NCBI GenBank assembly: GCA_037957365.1
Contig: JARHVA010001174.1
Coordinates: forward strand, 3,181,001-3,245,000
DNA: 64,000 nucleotides
Direction: 5' to 3'
Origin: Torreya grandis
Taxonomy: Eukaryota; Streptophyta; Pinopsida; Cupressales; Taxaceae
Of the stretch, positions 1-12,060 are shown piece after piece. The notes below the pieces were generated by a model, which did no database searches, had not been told where the DNA came from, and saw only the letters and a program-made list of their open reading frames with translations. Position 1 is the stretch's first letter; each line of letters opens with the position of its first letter. A program made the position numbers and the translations under genes.

Positions 1-673
1 ATCCTTGTCCATATTTTTAATGCACTTCAAAGATATTTTTTCTACTAGATCAAATGTGAACAATTGATCTCAATCTTTACCGTGATCATGACACTTTTCA
101 TCAACATGTTTAATCTCGGGACCCACTAACCTTTTGACCTTATGCTCACCATTAGATCTACTTTTGCATGATTAAACATGTGTCATTGATATATCTTGAC
201 TTATTGACTTGAATGAACACACACATGCTATTAATATTTAATCTGATCAAATGAGGCTTCAACACTTGGCAGCTCCATGTTTAATTTTAGGATCATGTTG
301 AAGATTTTAAACCCAAATAACTACTTCATATGAATTTAATTTGATATTTTTTGATACATCCCATGGTGCTAGATCATTTTAAGGCATATACTTGGCAAGA
401 ACTTGTGAATTATTTTTCTCAAATGAACCAAGAATATAATGACTAAACTTAGACCTTTGAAGATCACTAATTATGAACTTAGCTCATCATCTTATCTATG
501 AAAACCAATTCTTTTATTGGTTTTATATATAGTTGCACTGGTTAAGAAGAGATAAATGAGCCAAAACCTTGAAGGGAGTAATTCATTCCCTTGATCCTCA
601 AAACATGGCTATAGATGGATATGCTTAGGCTATACTAGAAAAAGCTTTATATGTAGGCCAATTTTGGCTAACA
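1..673 (-). repeat. 3' LTR of the Ty3 element (partial)
   Basis: This stretch aligns with about 9031-9703, for example the shared blocks around 41-170 and 500-660. It runs off the window at base 1. On the minus strand the LTR begins TGTTAGCC at 673, giving the expected TG start. It contains a short imperfect palindrome (AAAACCAAT ... ATTGGTTTT, about 500-524) that also occurs in the other LTR. Confidence 0.8.
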
Positions 674-691
674 TTTCTAGTGACCTCCTAT
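674..691 (-). other. Polypurine tract of the Ty3 element
   Basis: Read on the minus strand, the purine-rich run ATAGGAGGTCACTAGAAA lies immediately before the TGTTAG start of the 3' LTR. This is the expected position for the plus-strand primer. It is interrupted by several pyrimidines, consistent with age. Confidence 0.5.
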
Positions 692-1151
692 GATTGCATG
701 CCTGCTATGCAACAAATTTTTTTCTTTGTCTGATCTATTGGGCATAAAGGGTCACAAGTCTTTCCTTCCTAGTTGATGAAAATTATATAATGTTGTCCCT
801 TTTCTAAAAACCCCTTTTGAAGCAACAAGGATGAAAAGAAACAAAATAACACTGTACCCAAGACAATTAGGTAAGGGAAACACATAATCAAAAAGATGTG
901 CACAAGGCACTTAGAGGAAAACATGAAAACTATTCTAACATATACAATCACTAAAAACTATTCTAATATCAAGTATTTAAATGAATTCCATTGACTGGGA
1001 TGAGTAATACCTCTCCATCCAACTGGGCAATCTAAAAATCATTATGTTATTTGCATCGATAGATCAAGTAAGGGCCATTATACAAGCTATCAAATGTGGT
1101 ATGGTTTCTTGGCTTGGACTTATTTAAATCCCACTTGAGGACTAGATCCCT

Positions 1152-2040
1152 TTATTTTAAATACCTTAATATGGCTCTCTTGTCAAAAGCTTTCTTGACT
1201 TGAGCTTGGTGAGACTCTAGTGTCTTCATTGTAAGGTCCATGGTTTCTTCAAGATCCATGAGCTCTATCATCCTCATGCTCATAGGCTCACTCACCATAA
1301 ACTCAAGCTGATGGGATAAATTTAAGGCATGTAACTCAATAAAGATGGGGAATTTGGCTTCCCTCCCATATATAAGGACAAATGGTGAGTTACCAATGAC
1401 AACTTTAGGAGTCACTCTATCAGCCCATAAGGTTTTCCTTAACATTGTGTGTCATGCTCTCTGATTATCTACCATAGTCCTATTGATAATTGTTATCAAG
1501 TTTTTTTTATTGACTCTACAAGTCCATTACCTTAAGGGTAGTAATTTGAGGATGTACTAAGGTATATGCCTAACTAAAGTGCCCATTCACTTGTCTTCAT
1601 GACAATAAATTCTAAGGCAATATCTGAGATTATTATTTTTGATACACCAAACCTCATTACTATGCTATCGTAGAAGTCCAACATTGTTATTTCATTTTCT
1701 TTTTTTAGGGAAATTACTTCTACCCAAATAGTGAAGTAGTTAGTAGCATTGAGTACCCATTTGTGTCCTCCATTGGAAGGTGGATTGATAATTCCTATGA
1801 AGTCCAAACCCCATTGTAGGAAAGGTTGTTCCACTTGGATTGGGTTGAGAGGAAGGGATGACAATATTTACTTTCTTGTAAAGAAAGCACACTTTTAACA
1901 ATTTTTGACCCATACATAGGCATCCTTGAAGAGATTGGGCTAATAATAACTAGATCTCATCACCTTAGTTGTTATATTCCTTGGGGAAAAATGGCCTCCT
2001 ATAGGCCCATCATGGAAATACTCTAAAAGCTTGTCATTTG
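1152..2040 (-). pseudogene. Integrase of the Ty3 element (broken)
   Basis: Retroviral-type integrase, which inserts the cDNA into the host genome. Reading from 2040 downward: an H2C2 zinc-finger region (FHDGPIGGHF ... SSYYxPNLFKDAY ... CxKC, about 2030-1880), then the catalytic core at 1864-1574 with the first Asp in WGLDFIG, a typical ATNYFTIWVEVISLK stretch, and the second Asp in IISD with the following EF. The C-terminal part (1445-1152) includes the WADRVTPK and SPFVLIYGREAKFP motifs usual in plant Ty3 integrases. Stops at the second zinc-finger Cys region, before 1574 and around 1446-1570 break it into at least three reading segments. Confidence 0.85.
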
Positions 2041-2249
2041 GTTATCATCTATGCATCTTAGGAGAACTAAATTGAGGTCCTTTATGAATATAACCCCATC
2101 AACCCATGCATAAGGTATAGACTGAAGTCTAAAATACCTTTTCTTTTCCCTATCATATCTTGAGGGCACTCATTATCAAGAAATGTGTCATATCTTGGAT
2201 TCAACTAGTGTGAGGTGGAGGTGCATCTATTTTTGAGTTGTCTTGTGCT

Positions 2250-3830
2250 ACCAAAAAAATTCTTTATCTTCATGAAGGTCATCCACCATATGCTCACATA
2301 ATTATTTGCCTTTCACTATCTTAGTGACCTTAATATCCACATCAAACTCCATGACCTTGGTAATCTAACTAGCCCTCTTCTCATTCATGTCTTTATTGAG
2401 AAGGAAGTCCCTCACTTCAGGATGAGACACCATAAGATAGATCCTATTATTAGAGAACATTGGTCTTAACTTTTTAAAATTTCTTACTATTTCAAGGACT
2501 TGTTTTATAAAAAATTATACCTTACCTCATATCCTTCAAGTCATTGACTAAAAAATGCAATTGGATTTTCAAGTCCTTCACCTTTATTTTGCATCAACAT
2601 AGCTGATATATTATCAATATGGGAAAAGGTATATAATATGAAATCCCTTGAGTAATTAGGATTCATGAGTGTGGGTGCTTAGGCAATGGCTTGCTTTATA
2701 ACCTCAAATGCTGCTTTACCTTCATTTGACCAAGTGAACACTTAGTTCTTATTCATCATGGCACTAATGAGTTTGACCAAGTTTCTAAAAATAAGTAAAA
2801 ACCTTCTCATGAAGTTTATTTTCCCAATAAAACTTTAGAGTCCCTTCTTGTGTTTGGGTAAGGATAATGCAAAGATGGCACTTATTCTATCAAGGTCAAT
2901 AGCTAGTCCTTACTTTGAGACAATATGTCTCAAGAATTTACCCTCATGGATTGAAAACACACATTTCTTGGGATTCAATGAGATCCCATATTCTTTGCAT
3001 CTTCTAAAGATTAGTCTTAGTTGATCCAAGTGTTCACTAGCCTTCTTGGAGAAAATTGTTATGTCATCCAAGTAGACAAGCACCATCTAATTTAGAAATC
3101 CTTGGAAATACATGTCCATGGCTCTTTAAAAAATCTCCCAAAAAGTTAAAAATCCAAAAGGAATATTCTAATAATCATATGTTCCCAATTTGTGGTGAAG
3201 GAAATCTTGTATTGGTCTTCTTCTCTTACCAGCACTTGGTTGTATCCTGAGTACCCATCTAAAAGAGAGAAACATTTTGAACTAGCAACTAGTTGAAGGA
3301 GTTTCTCCATAGATGGTAAGGGGTAATGATCTTTTAAAGAGACCTTATTCAAGTCTCTAAAGTCAACACACAATCATATCTCACCATTCTTCTTTCTCAC
3401 TGGCACCAGGTTGGCTACCCATGAGGAGTGCTTGATGGGAAAAATGATACTAGACTTAATCAATTTAGTCAATTATTTCCTCATTAGCTCCTCAATTTTT
3501 AGGTTGATAGGCATTTGCTTATGCCTCATGGGATTATCATTAGTCTCCAATTCTATAGTGTGTTAGGCTAGCTTGGGATCAAAACCTCTCACATTATTAT
3601 ATTCCCAAGCAAAGATGTATGTATATTCCCTACAAAGCTTAATGAAATCATGCCTTTTAGCCTTAGTGCTTACCTTTCTAAGCTTGAGGAGTTTGTCTTT
3701 GAGGATTAGAAATATTTCATAGTTTTCCTCATTAGTTGACATCACTACCTTGTCTTTATTCATATGATTTCCTTCATGGAAAAGACCTTCAAGTGTGATT
3801 AACCCTTTAGGAAGTTTGTTAGACCTCAAA
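2250..3830 (-). pseudogene. Reverse transcriptase and RNase H of the Ty3 element (broken)
   Basis: From 3830 downward: a lead-in (TYIFAWEYNNVRGFDPKLA at 3650-3563), RT fingers and palm with MCVDFRDLNKVSLKDHYPLP (3373-3310), LLDGYSGYNQV, then the catalytic YLDD box in VYLDDITIFSKK (about 3090-3050). The connection and RNase H follow (FTWSNEGKAAFEVIKQAI, then MNPNYSRDFILYTFPHID and NPIAFFSQ, about 2740-2540). The RNase H Asp normally found after YT (YTDAS) is replaced here by FP. At least eight stops or frameshifts interrupt the region. The assignment to Ty3-type RT is secure from the FRDLN and YLDD motifs. Confidence 0.88.
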
Positions 3831-3959
3831 TGAATAATTTTATCCTCATAATGATGTTGGAATTTACCTTAGTTTATTGAGGAAAACTCTACTTCCTACT
3901 AAAAAAAATGAGCAATCTAATTTTCACTATTGAAGACCTACTAATGAGCTTCATTGTTT

Positions 3960-4440
3960 GGCACAGATGGTCTCACCACCACTTTAACATGTGGTTACAC
4001 TTTAGACCTTTTCAACCTTTTTGGGATGTCAAAATAATCTCCCACAATTGCCAACCTATTAGCATGCTAATTTTGGTTCCTTGACACTTCTTGGATGTTA
4101 AAAGCCTTGAAGTTCATAATTATATGCCACATGCTATGTTTGTAGGATTTCATTAAGGGATTTTTTGTGATGTTTTGGCCTTTGACTTGATGCACTATCA
4201 GCTCACTATCCACATACACTTGTAACTGCTTAATTCCTCTCTTACTAGCCCATTGACGGCTATGGATAAGGCCCTCATACTTAGTTGCATTACAAGAATA
4301 ATTGAATTATAACTTGTAAGAAGAAAATTACTTATCTTTAGAGGGAGATACTATCATTGAACATGAACCTACCCATGTTTTCTCCTTGATCCATGAAAAA
4401 ACAATTTCCATAAATCATATCTTCCTATGGCCTAGTGAGG
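3960..4440 (-). pseudogene. Extra RNase H-like domain located upstream of the RT
   Basis: Minus-strand translation gives, across two frames, WKLFFHGSRRKHG (about 4440-4400), FSSYKL, SCNATKYEGLIHSRQWASK, GIKQLQVYVDSELIVHQVKG (about 4235-4170), NPLMKSYKHSMWHI and NQNxHANRLA (about 4080-4030). The spacing of DGS-like, E in TKYEGL, DSELI and the final N-x-HA/AD region is that of an RNase HI fold of the kind called archaeal-like RNase H in plant Ty3/Tat elements. It lies between protease and RT, while the ordinary Ty3 RNase H sits after the RT. Stops are present. The domain call is by motif only. Confidence 0.7.
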
Positions 4441-4639
4441 AATGACATAAACTAATTTACCTCATGCAATCAATAGACTCCCATGTATTTTTCCTCAACA
4501 CCTTCCAAAGGGTCAATTAACTAATTTTTATTCTATAGCTCATCCAAAAACATATCAATATCTCCTCAAGATGAGTGTTTAGTTCTTAACCAACCAAATG
4601 GTCATCTTCATCTAGGATGGTATAATTGATGTTTGAGCT

Positions 4640-5060
4640 ATCTGGCCCATAAGTCTCAATGTGAAATTATGTAATAGGCTCAGCTTTAATACACACCTTG
4701 GTCCCATACCTTATCCTAAAATCCATGTAGGACCAATCTACTACTAGATAACCCCCAATTTTTGTTGTGAAGTCTCTAGATAAGCATGTATCAAAATGAG
4801 GAGGCACGTGCAAAATTAAGACATCTTGATCCACTAAAACACTAGGACAAGCATGCAAGGTCAATTTGAGCCATCTAATAATACCAACTAGTTTGGTGGA
4901 AGATCTATCAACCTACAAAACTCCCTTAGATTGGGATTCATACTTCAACCAAGATGATATACTATTGATTTTGGCATCATTAAAGTACTTGTTTCACTAT
5001 CTACCGTGTAATTATGTACTAAGGAGTCACCAATGATCACGTGAATTTAGAAGGGAGGAG
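4640..5060 (-). pseudogene. Retropepsin-like aspartic protease of the Ty3 element
   Basis: Processing protease of the Gag-Pol polyprotein. The active-site region reads YTVDSETSTLMMPKSIVYHLG (about 5010-4945), where the family has D-S/N-G; the Gly is Glu here, so the site would not be functional. Downstream, 4864-4667 reads TLHACPSVLVDQDVLILHVPP, CLSRDFTTKIGGYLVVDWSYM, matching the flap and the L-G-R-D/S-R-D-W block of plant retropepsins. It sits between gag and the RNase H-like domain, as expected. Confidence 0.7.
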
Positions 5061-6247
5061 GTTTGATTACATTATTTAATTATCCTTCCTTAGGCCCTTT
5101 GGTTTCATTGGTGAGAACCACATCTTCCTTGCTCGGTGGATTCTCTAAAACATTGATCTTTGATAATCCTTGTTGAAGGATATCCACCTGACTAGGAATA
5201 GAAAACATGTCCCACATTGGCACACTCACATTGGAAATTTTCATTTGTTACATAATATTTATGGTCAAACCACCAACCTTTGGTTGTGTTTTGGGAGCCA
5301 CAACTATACTTTAAACTTATGATTTTTGGGGGACAAAGGCATTCTCTTGATTCTAATTCTTTAGAGCCATTATAACCTTTAGAGCAATAGTAGGTTTATT
5401 TGTATTTGATATTAATGGAGTAAGAGTAGGAGACTCTTTGATTACTTCTTGGTTACCATCCATGTTTTTTTTTTTTGAACCTTATATTAGCTACCACTAG
5501 AATGTATGTTTGGCTAGAATTAGCCTATTGATTGAGTGCATAACATGCTTCTTTCTCATAGTTAACCCATTATATCATCCAAATAGTTTGGTCCCTCATT
5601 AGGGCATTGGCCTTGTTGAGGATATTCCAATTTTGTCATCATAAGTACTTCTATGTTCTAAACCATAAGAGCTTGATTGTATCCATAACTAACACCCTGA
5701 TTCCATTATTCATTGAAATCCTAATTAGACTAAGTGTTTGGGACAATGGATTGACTAAAAGATTAATTTCAAGGCATATAACCCTCACATAATTAAGAAA
5801 TGTTATTTTGATTAGGGACCAAAGTATTAGAGGTACATGCAACATTTGTATTATAATTGTTTTGCCTAACATAGTTAGGATACCCTTGTCCTTATCCTTA
5901 GCCTTGTCCTTGGAAATTTCCTTTGTAGGGTGGCTTATTTGCTTGATAAGACTATTTTTGAGGATGATAAGGAACTTGATAAAGTCTATTGAACTAGGAT
6001 TGATGCCTCTTCACATTCACCAATTCATTTCTAAAGGATTGAAACATGCTCTTAAGCTCTTGGAAATTCTTATTTTCTTGGGAATCACTAGATTAACTAG
6101 TTGAAAGCTTTTCCTTCTTTTTTGTAGGTATGGTAGCAAGTGTTGGCATAGGAGGAAGGCAAATAAGGGGAGAAATGATGATAAGAGGTGGTTGAATCTC
6201 AAAAAATAAATGCATTGGTGGCCTAGGTGTAAGTTTGTCAGCTTGTA
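5060..6247 (-). other. Gag-to-protease spacer, no clear domain
   Basis: This stretch should hold the C-terminal gag and nucleocapsid. I could not find an intact CCHC knuckle; the reading frames are stop-rich. Open frames on either strand here (for example 5607-6104, plus) show no recognisable family and look like chance frames in AT-rich sequence. Confidence 0.5.
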
Positions 6248-6934
6248 CTAGATAATTTCTTCTCTGATTGCCACCTCATACACATTTGGTAGTGTGTTTC
6301 CTCCCATAGATTGAATCATTACTAAAATATCACTATTAAGGGATTCTAGATAGTAAATAAAAGAATAATTAGGAGTAGGCTTGATAGATTTTAGAATCCC
6401 ATCCCATGTCTTTTGAAACCTATTATTTAAATCTTGCATAACCTCATGAAGATCCCTCTTGATGGCAATTAACTATTCTGTAAGTGATAAGTGATCACTC
6501 TTGTCTTCAAAAAATTTACACAAGGCATCACCTAATTGATCCCATGATGTGATGGAGTTAACACTAAGGTTTATATACCAGTCTAATTCTTTTCCCTTGA
6601 AAGAGATGGCTAATAGCCTAATATCCATGTTTTTCTCATTAATGTCATGAATATTGCAAAAGTTGACTATATCTCTAAGGTGATTAGAAGGGGTTCTAGA
6701 CTGGTCTCTTATAAAATAAGACACACAAGGAAAAGCTCTAGGGGCTGACATGGTAGTGAAAGGAGCTAACAAATATCTTCTTATAGAGGTATATTTTAAA
6801 ATTTGTTTAGGAGGAAATTTTCCTTTATAAGAATGAATTCTAACAAACCTTAACATTTTTATTGAATTCAAAGATAATTCAACAAATTCAAAAGGAATAC
6901 CTATATAATATGATCTTGTAGTCACCTTTGGCAT
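6248..6934 (-). pseudogene. Gag of the Ty3 element
   Basis: Capsid protein of the retrotransposon. The 153-codon segment 6934-6473 starts MPKVTTRSYYIG and contains LLAISFKGKELDWYINL and SWDQLGDALCKFFEDK, the classical retrotransposon gag (PF03732-type) helix pattern around W-Y/F and W-x-x-L-xx-FxxF. It continues after a stop into 6439-6248 (MQDLNNRFQKTWDG ... PNYSFIYYLESLN). I chose the start at 6934 because it is the first Met after a stop-rich leader and precedes the conserved block. Confidence 0.75.
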
Positions 6935-7286
6935 GAAAGATAGCTACTTCTTTGCTACAATAATGTTGAGTGTTCTTAGAAGTCACTAGATATTGAAAGA
7001 TAAAAGCTATAACCACTACAAATTGATAAAACCAACATCAAATTTGACCAATATTCTTTGAAATTGTCCCATTATGCATGCTATAAATAGTTGTGGACTT
7101 AATTTTCACCCTTAGAGGAGGTTATTCAGGTTCCCTCCAACTAAGCCACAAAATGGGAATAACCTTAGGCTATGGGTATCTTGTAGTAAGGTTGAAACCT
7201 TGGAGAAGGTTGACTTCCTCTTGATGGATCACCTAGACTAATGATTCTACTATAAAAAAGGATAGACTATGGGGTAACTAATAGAG

Positions 7287-7304
7287 CTAAAAGGTGATAC
7301 ACCA
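7287..7304 (-). other. Candidate primer-binding site of the Ty3 element
   Basis: Minus strand TGGTGTATCACCTTTTAG begins with the TGG expected of a tRNA 3'-CCA complement and sits just inside the proposed 5' LTR. The same motif recurs at 47227-47244. It differs from the common initiator-Met site (TGGTATCAGAG) and I cannot assign a tRNA, so the call is tentative. Confidence 0.35.
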
Positions 7305-9703
7305 AATTAAATGAGAACTCACATAAGCATGAAATAAACACTGATGAGGCATAAGTTGATTCTAGCTCACATAATCTCACAAACTAGCTAATTTCTTAAG
7401 TATTTCATAAACTAAGCTCATAATCAATGAATGAAGTAAAGAGGAATTCTAAGATTCACACCAAGCATCCATCAATGGCAAACTGAGCTCAAATTCAGAA
7501 TAGAAACTAACATAAAAATGCTTAAAAATAAGCAATAAAGAAGGACAATAGACATGGAATACACTCCTTCATAATGACATCATGCATAAGCTTTTTAAAC
7601 ACAATTCAGAGGTAAGAAATAGGTAAATAAAATATTTATTACTTCAAGAGGTCTTTCATACAAATTTTTGATAGGGTTTAGCCTTATAAAATGAGAGTAT
7701 CTCTCTCAAAAAAATGGGAATTTAGAGATCCCTTTTCATGGGGAAAAAAATGGAAGATATAGGAGAAAAAGGAAGAGAGAGAGGAGAGTGATCAAAAGCA
7801 AAATTTAATAATTGAGTTTTAACCACCTTCTATGAATTCTTAACCACATTTTGATCAATTGGGACTAATCCTTTCTCAAAAAATTAACCTTCATTATCTC
7901 CAAATAGTCTTCAAGTTCCCTCGTTAGCTGAGAAACATATTAGAAGACAAAATTTTTTTGTTGAGGATAATGTGTCATGATCGACTAAGAAGGAAGAGCC
8001 TCTAAAGACTCTAAAAATTCATTTAATTCTCCAATTGCACTCTCCAACCACCAGATCTCTCTCTCTTGTGTTTTTATTCCATCCTCCACTTGCCTTTGTT
8101 ATAAAGACAAAAATCCTCATATCCATAGACCTGACTAAGCCATGACTATGTTTATTTTAAGTGGCTACATGTACTTGCTAAGAGTGGATGATATGAACAT
8201 GTCAAAAGATAAGGATCTCGTTTCATAATAACAACTCTACCCCTACTTCAAACCTTGAAAATAGGTCTACTATATATGAAAACCAATCCCATTTATTGGT
8301 TTTCATATATTAATAATTTTGATGAAGATCTACTAGGCTTAGTCCAATAACTAACAACCCACTTTGATCTCTATTAGGTTTAAATAAAACTATCTACCCC
8401 TGAGCATTATGGAAGCCAAAATCTCATTATAAAAATGGGTCACTTTCAAATAAAAATGATCATAGTCATGAAACAACATTACCACCTCAAAAAAATGGGG
8501 CCTATAGATTCTAAATCTTCAAACCAAGGTTTTAAACTGAGCTTTAATGGTGGCCTACAAATTCAAAGAATCTATTCTAGCTCAACCCGAATCATATTTT
8601 GATCTCAACCTTACACTTTTACATACCTAAGTCTACAAAATCCTTCAATCTGATGTGTTTACCTATGTGGTATTTCCTTGACACATTATTTATCATATTT
8701 TAAAACATAACCATCATCACTTTGGACATGTGTCTCCATCTCATGCCCCCTAAAAACTAGATTGAATTCACTCTATCAATCCCATCTAGAGTATTTTGGA
8801 TTTGAACTTCAACACTGCCATTGATATTTGATCTGCTTCCAATATTGTGACACTTAGAATCCCCATGTTGATATTTATCTTGGCTTTCAAAAATGTGACA
8901 CTTAGTGGTCCTATGTGCCTCTTGTGGACCCTACTATTAGTCTCTATCTAGTTAATGTGCTTATGCCATGTGGTGGCCTTGCATGCAATCTAGGCCCATT
9001 GAATTTTTAACCTTTTGCTCACCATTGATCCCTATCCACATGTTTGAAATCACTCTATAGGCCTTTATTATTATAGATCAAACACATGTCATTTATTTCC
9101 ATCTTTGTCATGATTATGACACTTATCATCAATATATTCAATCTCAAGACTCACTAACCTTTTGAAATTTTGCTCATCATTAGATTTGCTTTTTCATGAT
9201 TAGATTTGCCTTATTGATCTATCTTAATTTATTGACTTAGATGAGCACCCATTTGCAGTTAATATTTAATGAGATTGAGTAAGGCTTTGACACTTGGTAG
9301 CTCTACATTCAATTTTAGGATCATGTTGAATATTTTGAACCCAAACTATTACTTCTTATGGCTTTAATTTGATGTCCTTTGACATGTCTCATACTTCTAG
9401 ATCATTCTTTAAGGCATATACTTGACTCAAACTTATGAATTATTTTTCTTGAATGAACTAGGTGGATAATGACTGAACTTAGACCTTTGAAGGTCATCAA
9501 TTATGAACTTATCTCATCATCCTATCTATGAAAATCAATTCCTTTATTGGTTTTCTATATAGTTACACTCATTAAGAAGAGACAAATGATCCAAAACCTT
9601 GAAGGGAGTAATTCCTTCCCTTGATCCTCAAACCAAGGATGCATATGGATATGCTTAGACTATACTAGCAAAATCTTTATATGTAGGCCAATTTTTTAAA
9701 ATA
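7305..9703 (-). repeat. 5' LTR of the Ty3 element (left boundary approximate)
   Basis: The part from about 9031 to 9703 matches the partial LTR at 1-673. The low-coordinate boundary is inferred from the candidate primer-binding site and is not proven, because the matching part of the other LTR lies outside the window. If correct the LTR is about 2.4 kb. An AATAAA-like polyadenylation context is readable on the minus strand near 7620-7650. Confidence 0.6.
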
Positions 9704-10443
9704 GGACCCATACTTATGTAGTTCTCCCTTATGTATGGGAGTGTGTGTGCACAAGGGTGTAATATACTATATTAAGATGCATATAATGATCTATATTTTA
9801 ACTTGATAAATATATCTCATGGGATACTCTCTGAATGATTTAGACCTATCATATGAATACTTATATGCTTGATATACAAATAGGGATGAATAGGGTGGAA
9901 TAGATTGGTTGTGCAATTAATTAATTGAGTTTTAGTATGTGTTTGCTTAGTATTTTATAAATGAAGAATGAGAAAGCTTATACTTTTATTTATACTAAAC
10001 ATTTTAAAAATATATCACATTAGGGTTCAATAAGTCAAATAGGCTGACCCATAGTTTTCAAAACATTTTCAATTTGGATAAATTTTGGAAATTAGACACT
10101 AGATAAGGATATAGACACTACCATTGGTGGTGTCCCTCTATACTCAGTAGTGTCCAAAGGGATATAAAATAGGTATGCATTTGAAACTAATAGTGTAAGA
10201 TGTTTATTAGGTTTTAAGATTTCTGTGTAGTGTAGGAAACCTACATCAATATAATGACATAGATCAAACTAAGAGATAAGCATTTTGAAAAAGTGAGGTG
10301 GAAAATGTGAGCCTTTAGGCAATAGGGAGGTATAAAACTGAAGGGTAGAGCCTTGATTGATATTTATCAAATATAAAATATTGATATGTTATAAATATTT
10401 ATTTTTAGTATTTACACATTTACACATGCCTATACTTAGGTTA
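9704..10443. other. Unassigned spacer between Ty3 element and outer CACTA
   Basis: No gene or recognisable domain. It has several short GACAC / GTGTCC words (about 10100-10155) like those at 45540-46790 on the far side of the outer CACTA, so these two flanks may have been one older repeat before the CACTA insertion. That link is an inference. Confidence 0.4.
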
Positions 10444-11220
10444 CACTAGCAGAAAAACAACAATAAATGACTTTAAAAACTACTAAAAATTGCATACAAA
10501 TGACTAAGCTTGGTCATGTGACCATTAGTAGCTTATTTCTAGTCATTTATAATATGACCGAATTTATGACTAAACCATTTTTATTAATTTATTGGTTATT
10601 TTGATTGATCAATTTGGTAGTGTAGTTAATCATTAATTTAGTTATTGATTGTTGTTAACTGGTCATTTATTTAGTTAAGATAGTCATTTATTTATTCATT
10701 GTAATCATTAATTGCCATCAATTGGTAGTATATATAGTCATTTTTATTCACTAATTTCTATCCATTCATAGTATATTTAGTCATTTGTATTAACTAATTT
10801 CTATCCATTGGTAGTATATTTAGTCATTTTAATCATTAGTTTGTTGTCAATTGGTCATATATATTCACTAATTTCTGTCAATTGATAGTATATTTAGTCA
10901 ATTTAATTATTAATTAACATCAATTAGTAGTATATTTAGTCATTTTAATTGACTTGATTGATTTATATTAATTGGTAGTAAATTTAGTCATTTTAATTTT
11001 TAATTACCATCATTTGGTAATTTATTTAATTGTTTTTGTTCACTAATTTCTGTCAGCTAGTAGTATATTGATACATTATTTATTAATTACATAATCGTTA
11101 TATTTACTACTAGTTTAGTAATAAATTTTCATTTTTATGATATGAATAATTTATTAAATACCATAAATTGTATAATGCAGAAATAAACATAATTAAAACA
11201 TAAAAGAAAATAAAAAAACA
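10444..11220 (-). repeat. Left terminal and subterminal repeats of the outer CACTA
   Basis: The terminal CACTA is followed by an array of TAGTATATTTAGTCATT-type words at about 10726, 10769, 10812, 10886, 10928 and 10976, a period near 43 bp. In En/Spm elements subterminal repeats are the binding sites of the TNPA-like protein; that role here is by analogy. The array is homologous to 11626-12060. Confidence 0.75.
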
Positions 11221-11625
11221 TATATTTTTTTAGATCATTATGGGGTTAGTATTGGACACCTAGCCCACAAAGTAAAAAGTTTTACAATACCTAACACAAA
11301 GCCAACTAAAACTAAAAAACAATAGACACCACCAAAAGTCAAGACTAAGAGCAACATCGAAGGGCCACATAAGAACCCCACAGAATAGGAAACAACCACA
11401 AACCCAAAAAACTAGATAGACTAAAATACAAAAAACTAACAAGGACATCAAACTGATAGCTAACATAGTAGCACCCATGATACCCTCCTCATCCAAATTT
11501 GATAGCAACACCACATCATATTCACCCCTAAACGTTCTTCCTTCCCCATCACAACTATTTTCCTCACTTAGACCATTCTTTTGAAGCCCCCAGATGAGGA
11601 AGGCATAGAAGACATTGTCACCTCC
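11221..11625 (-). mobile_element. LINE 3' end (part 1 of a split LINE)
   Basis: On the minus strand this ends in a short A-rich tail (the T run at 11222-11231 on plus). Just outside it, 11191-11220 matches 34201-34230 (16 identical bases AATTAAAACATAAAAG, then mostly A-rich identity), which I read as the LINE target duplication. The inner CACTA begins at 11626, so the rest of the LINE continues at 32593. The long hydrophobic open frame here (11260-11628) crosses the CACTA junction and is T-rich 3'-UTR sequence, not a gene. Confidence 0.6.
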
Positions 11626-12060
11626 CACTAGTACAAAAACAACAATATATCATTAAAAAACAACTGAAATTACATATAAATGACCAAACATGATCATGTG
11701 ACCATTAGTAGTTTATTGCCAGTCATTTATAACATGACCAAATTGATGACTAAACCATTTTTAGTCATTTATTGGTTGTTTTGATTGATCAATTTGCTAG
11801 TATATTTAGTCATTGATTTTTGTAATCTAGTCACTTATTTAGTCATTTATATTCACTAATATATTTATTCATTAATTTAGTCATTGATTGTTGTTAACTC
11901 ATCACTTATTTACCCATTTTTGTTCACTAATTTTTGTCCATTGGTAGTGTATTTGGTCATTAATTTTAATCATCATTTTGATCAATTTAGTAGTATATTT
12001 AGTCATTTTTATTCACTGATTTCATTGGTCATCATTGTGTTTTGATCACATTTGTTGCAT
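11626..12060 (-). repeat. Left terminal and subterminal repeats of the inner CACTA
   Basis: CACTA terminus followed by repeated TTTAGTCATTT words (about 11775-12010). It is aligned end to end with 10444-10900, including CATGTGACCATTAGTAG shared at both sites. Confidence 0.8.

Larger units (their letters stand above)
1..9703 (-). mobile_element. Ty3/gypsy LTR retrotransposon, decayed, 3' LTR cut by window edge
   Basis: On the minus strand the order from high to low coordinate is 5' LTR, leader, gag, protease, an RNase H-like domain, reverse transcriptase, RNase H and integrase. RT-RH-INT order identifies Ty3/gypsy rather than Copia. The two ends (1-673 and about 9031-9703) are clearly homologous over their whole shared length, which makes them an LTR pair. 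Every domain carries stops or frameshifts, so the copy is dead. LTR divergence is substantial by eye, so insertion is old. The integrase and zinc-finger wording is typical of a widespread plant Ty3 group; I cannot place it to lineage without a tree. Confidence 0.85.

Noticed and set aside
11260..11628. 122-codon minus open frame, strongly hydrophobic, looking like a membrane protein
   Set aside because: It crosses the inner CACTA terminus at 11626 and lies in the T-rich 3' end of a LINE; hydrophobicity follows from T-rich codons.
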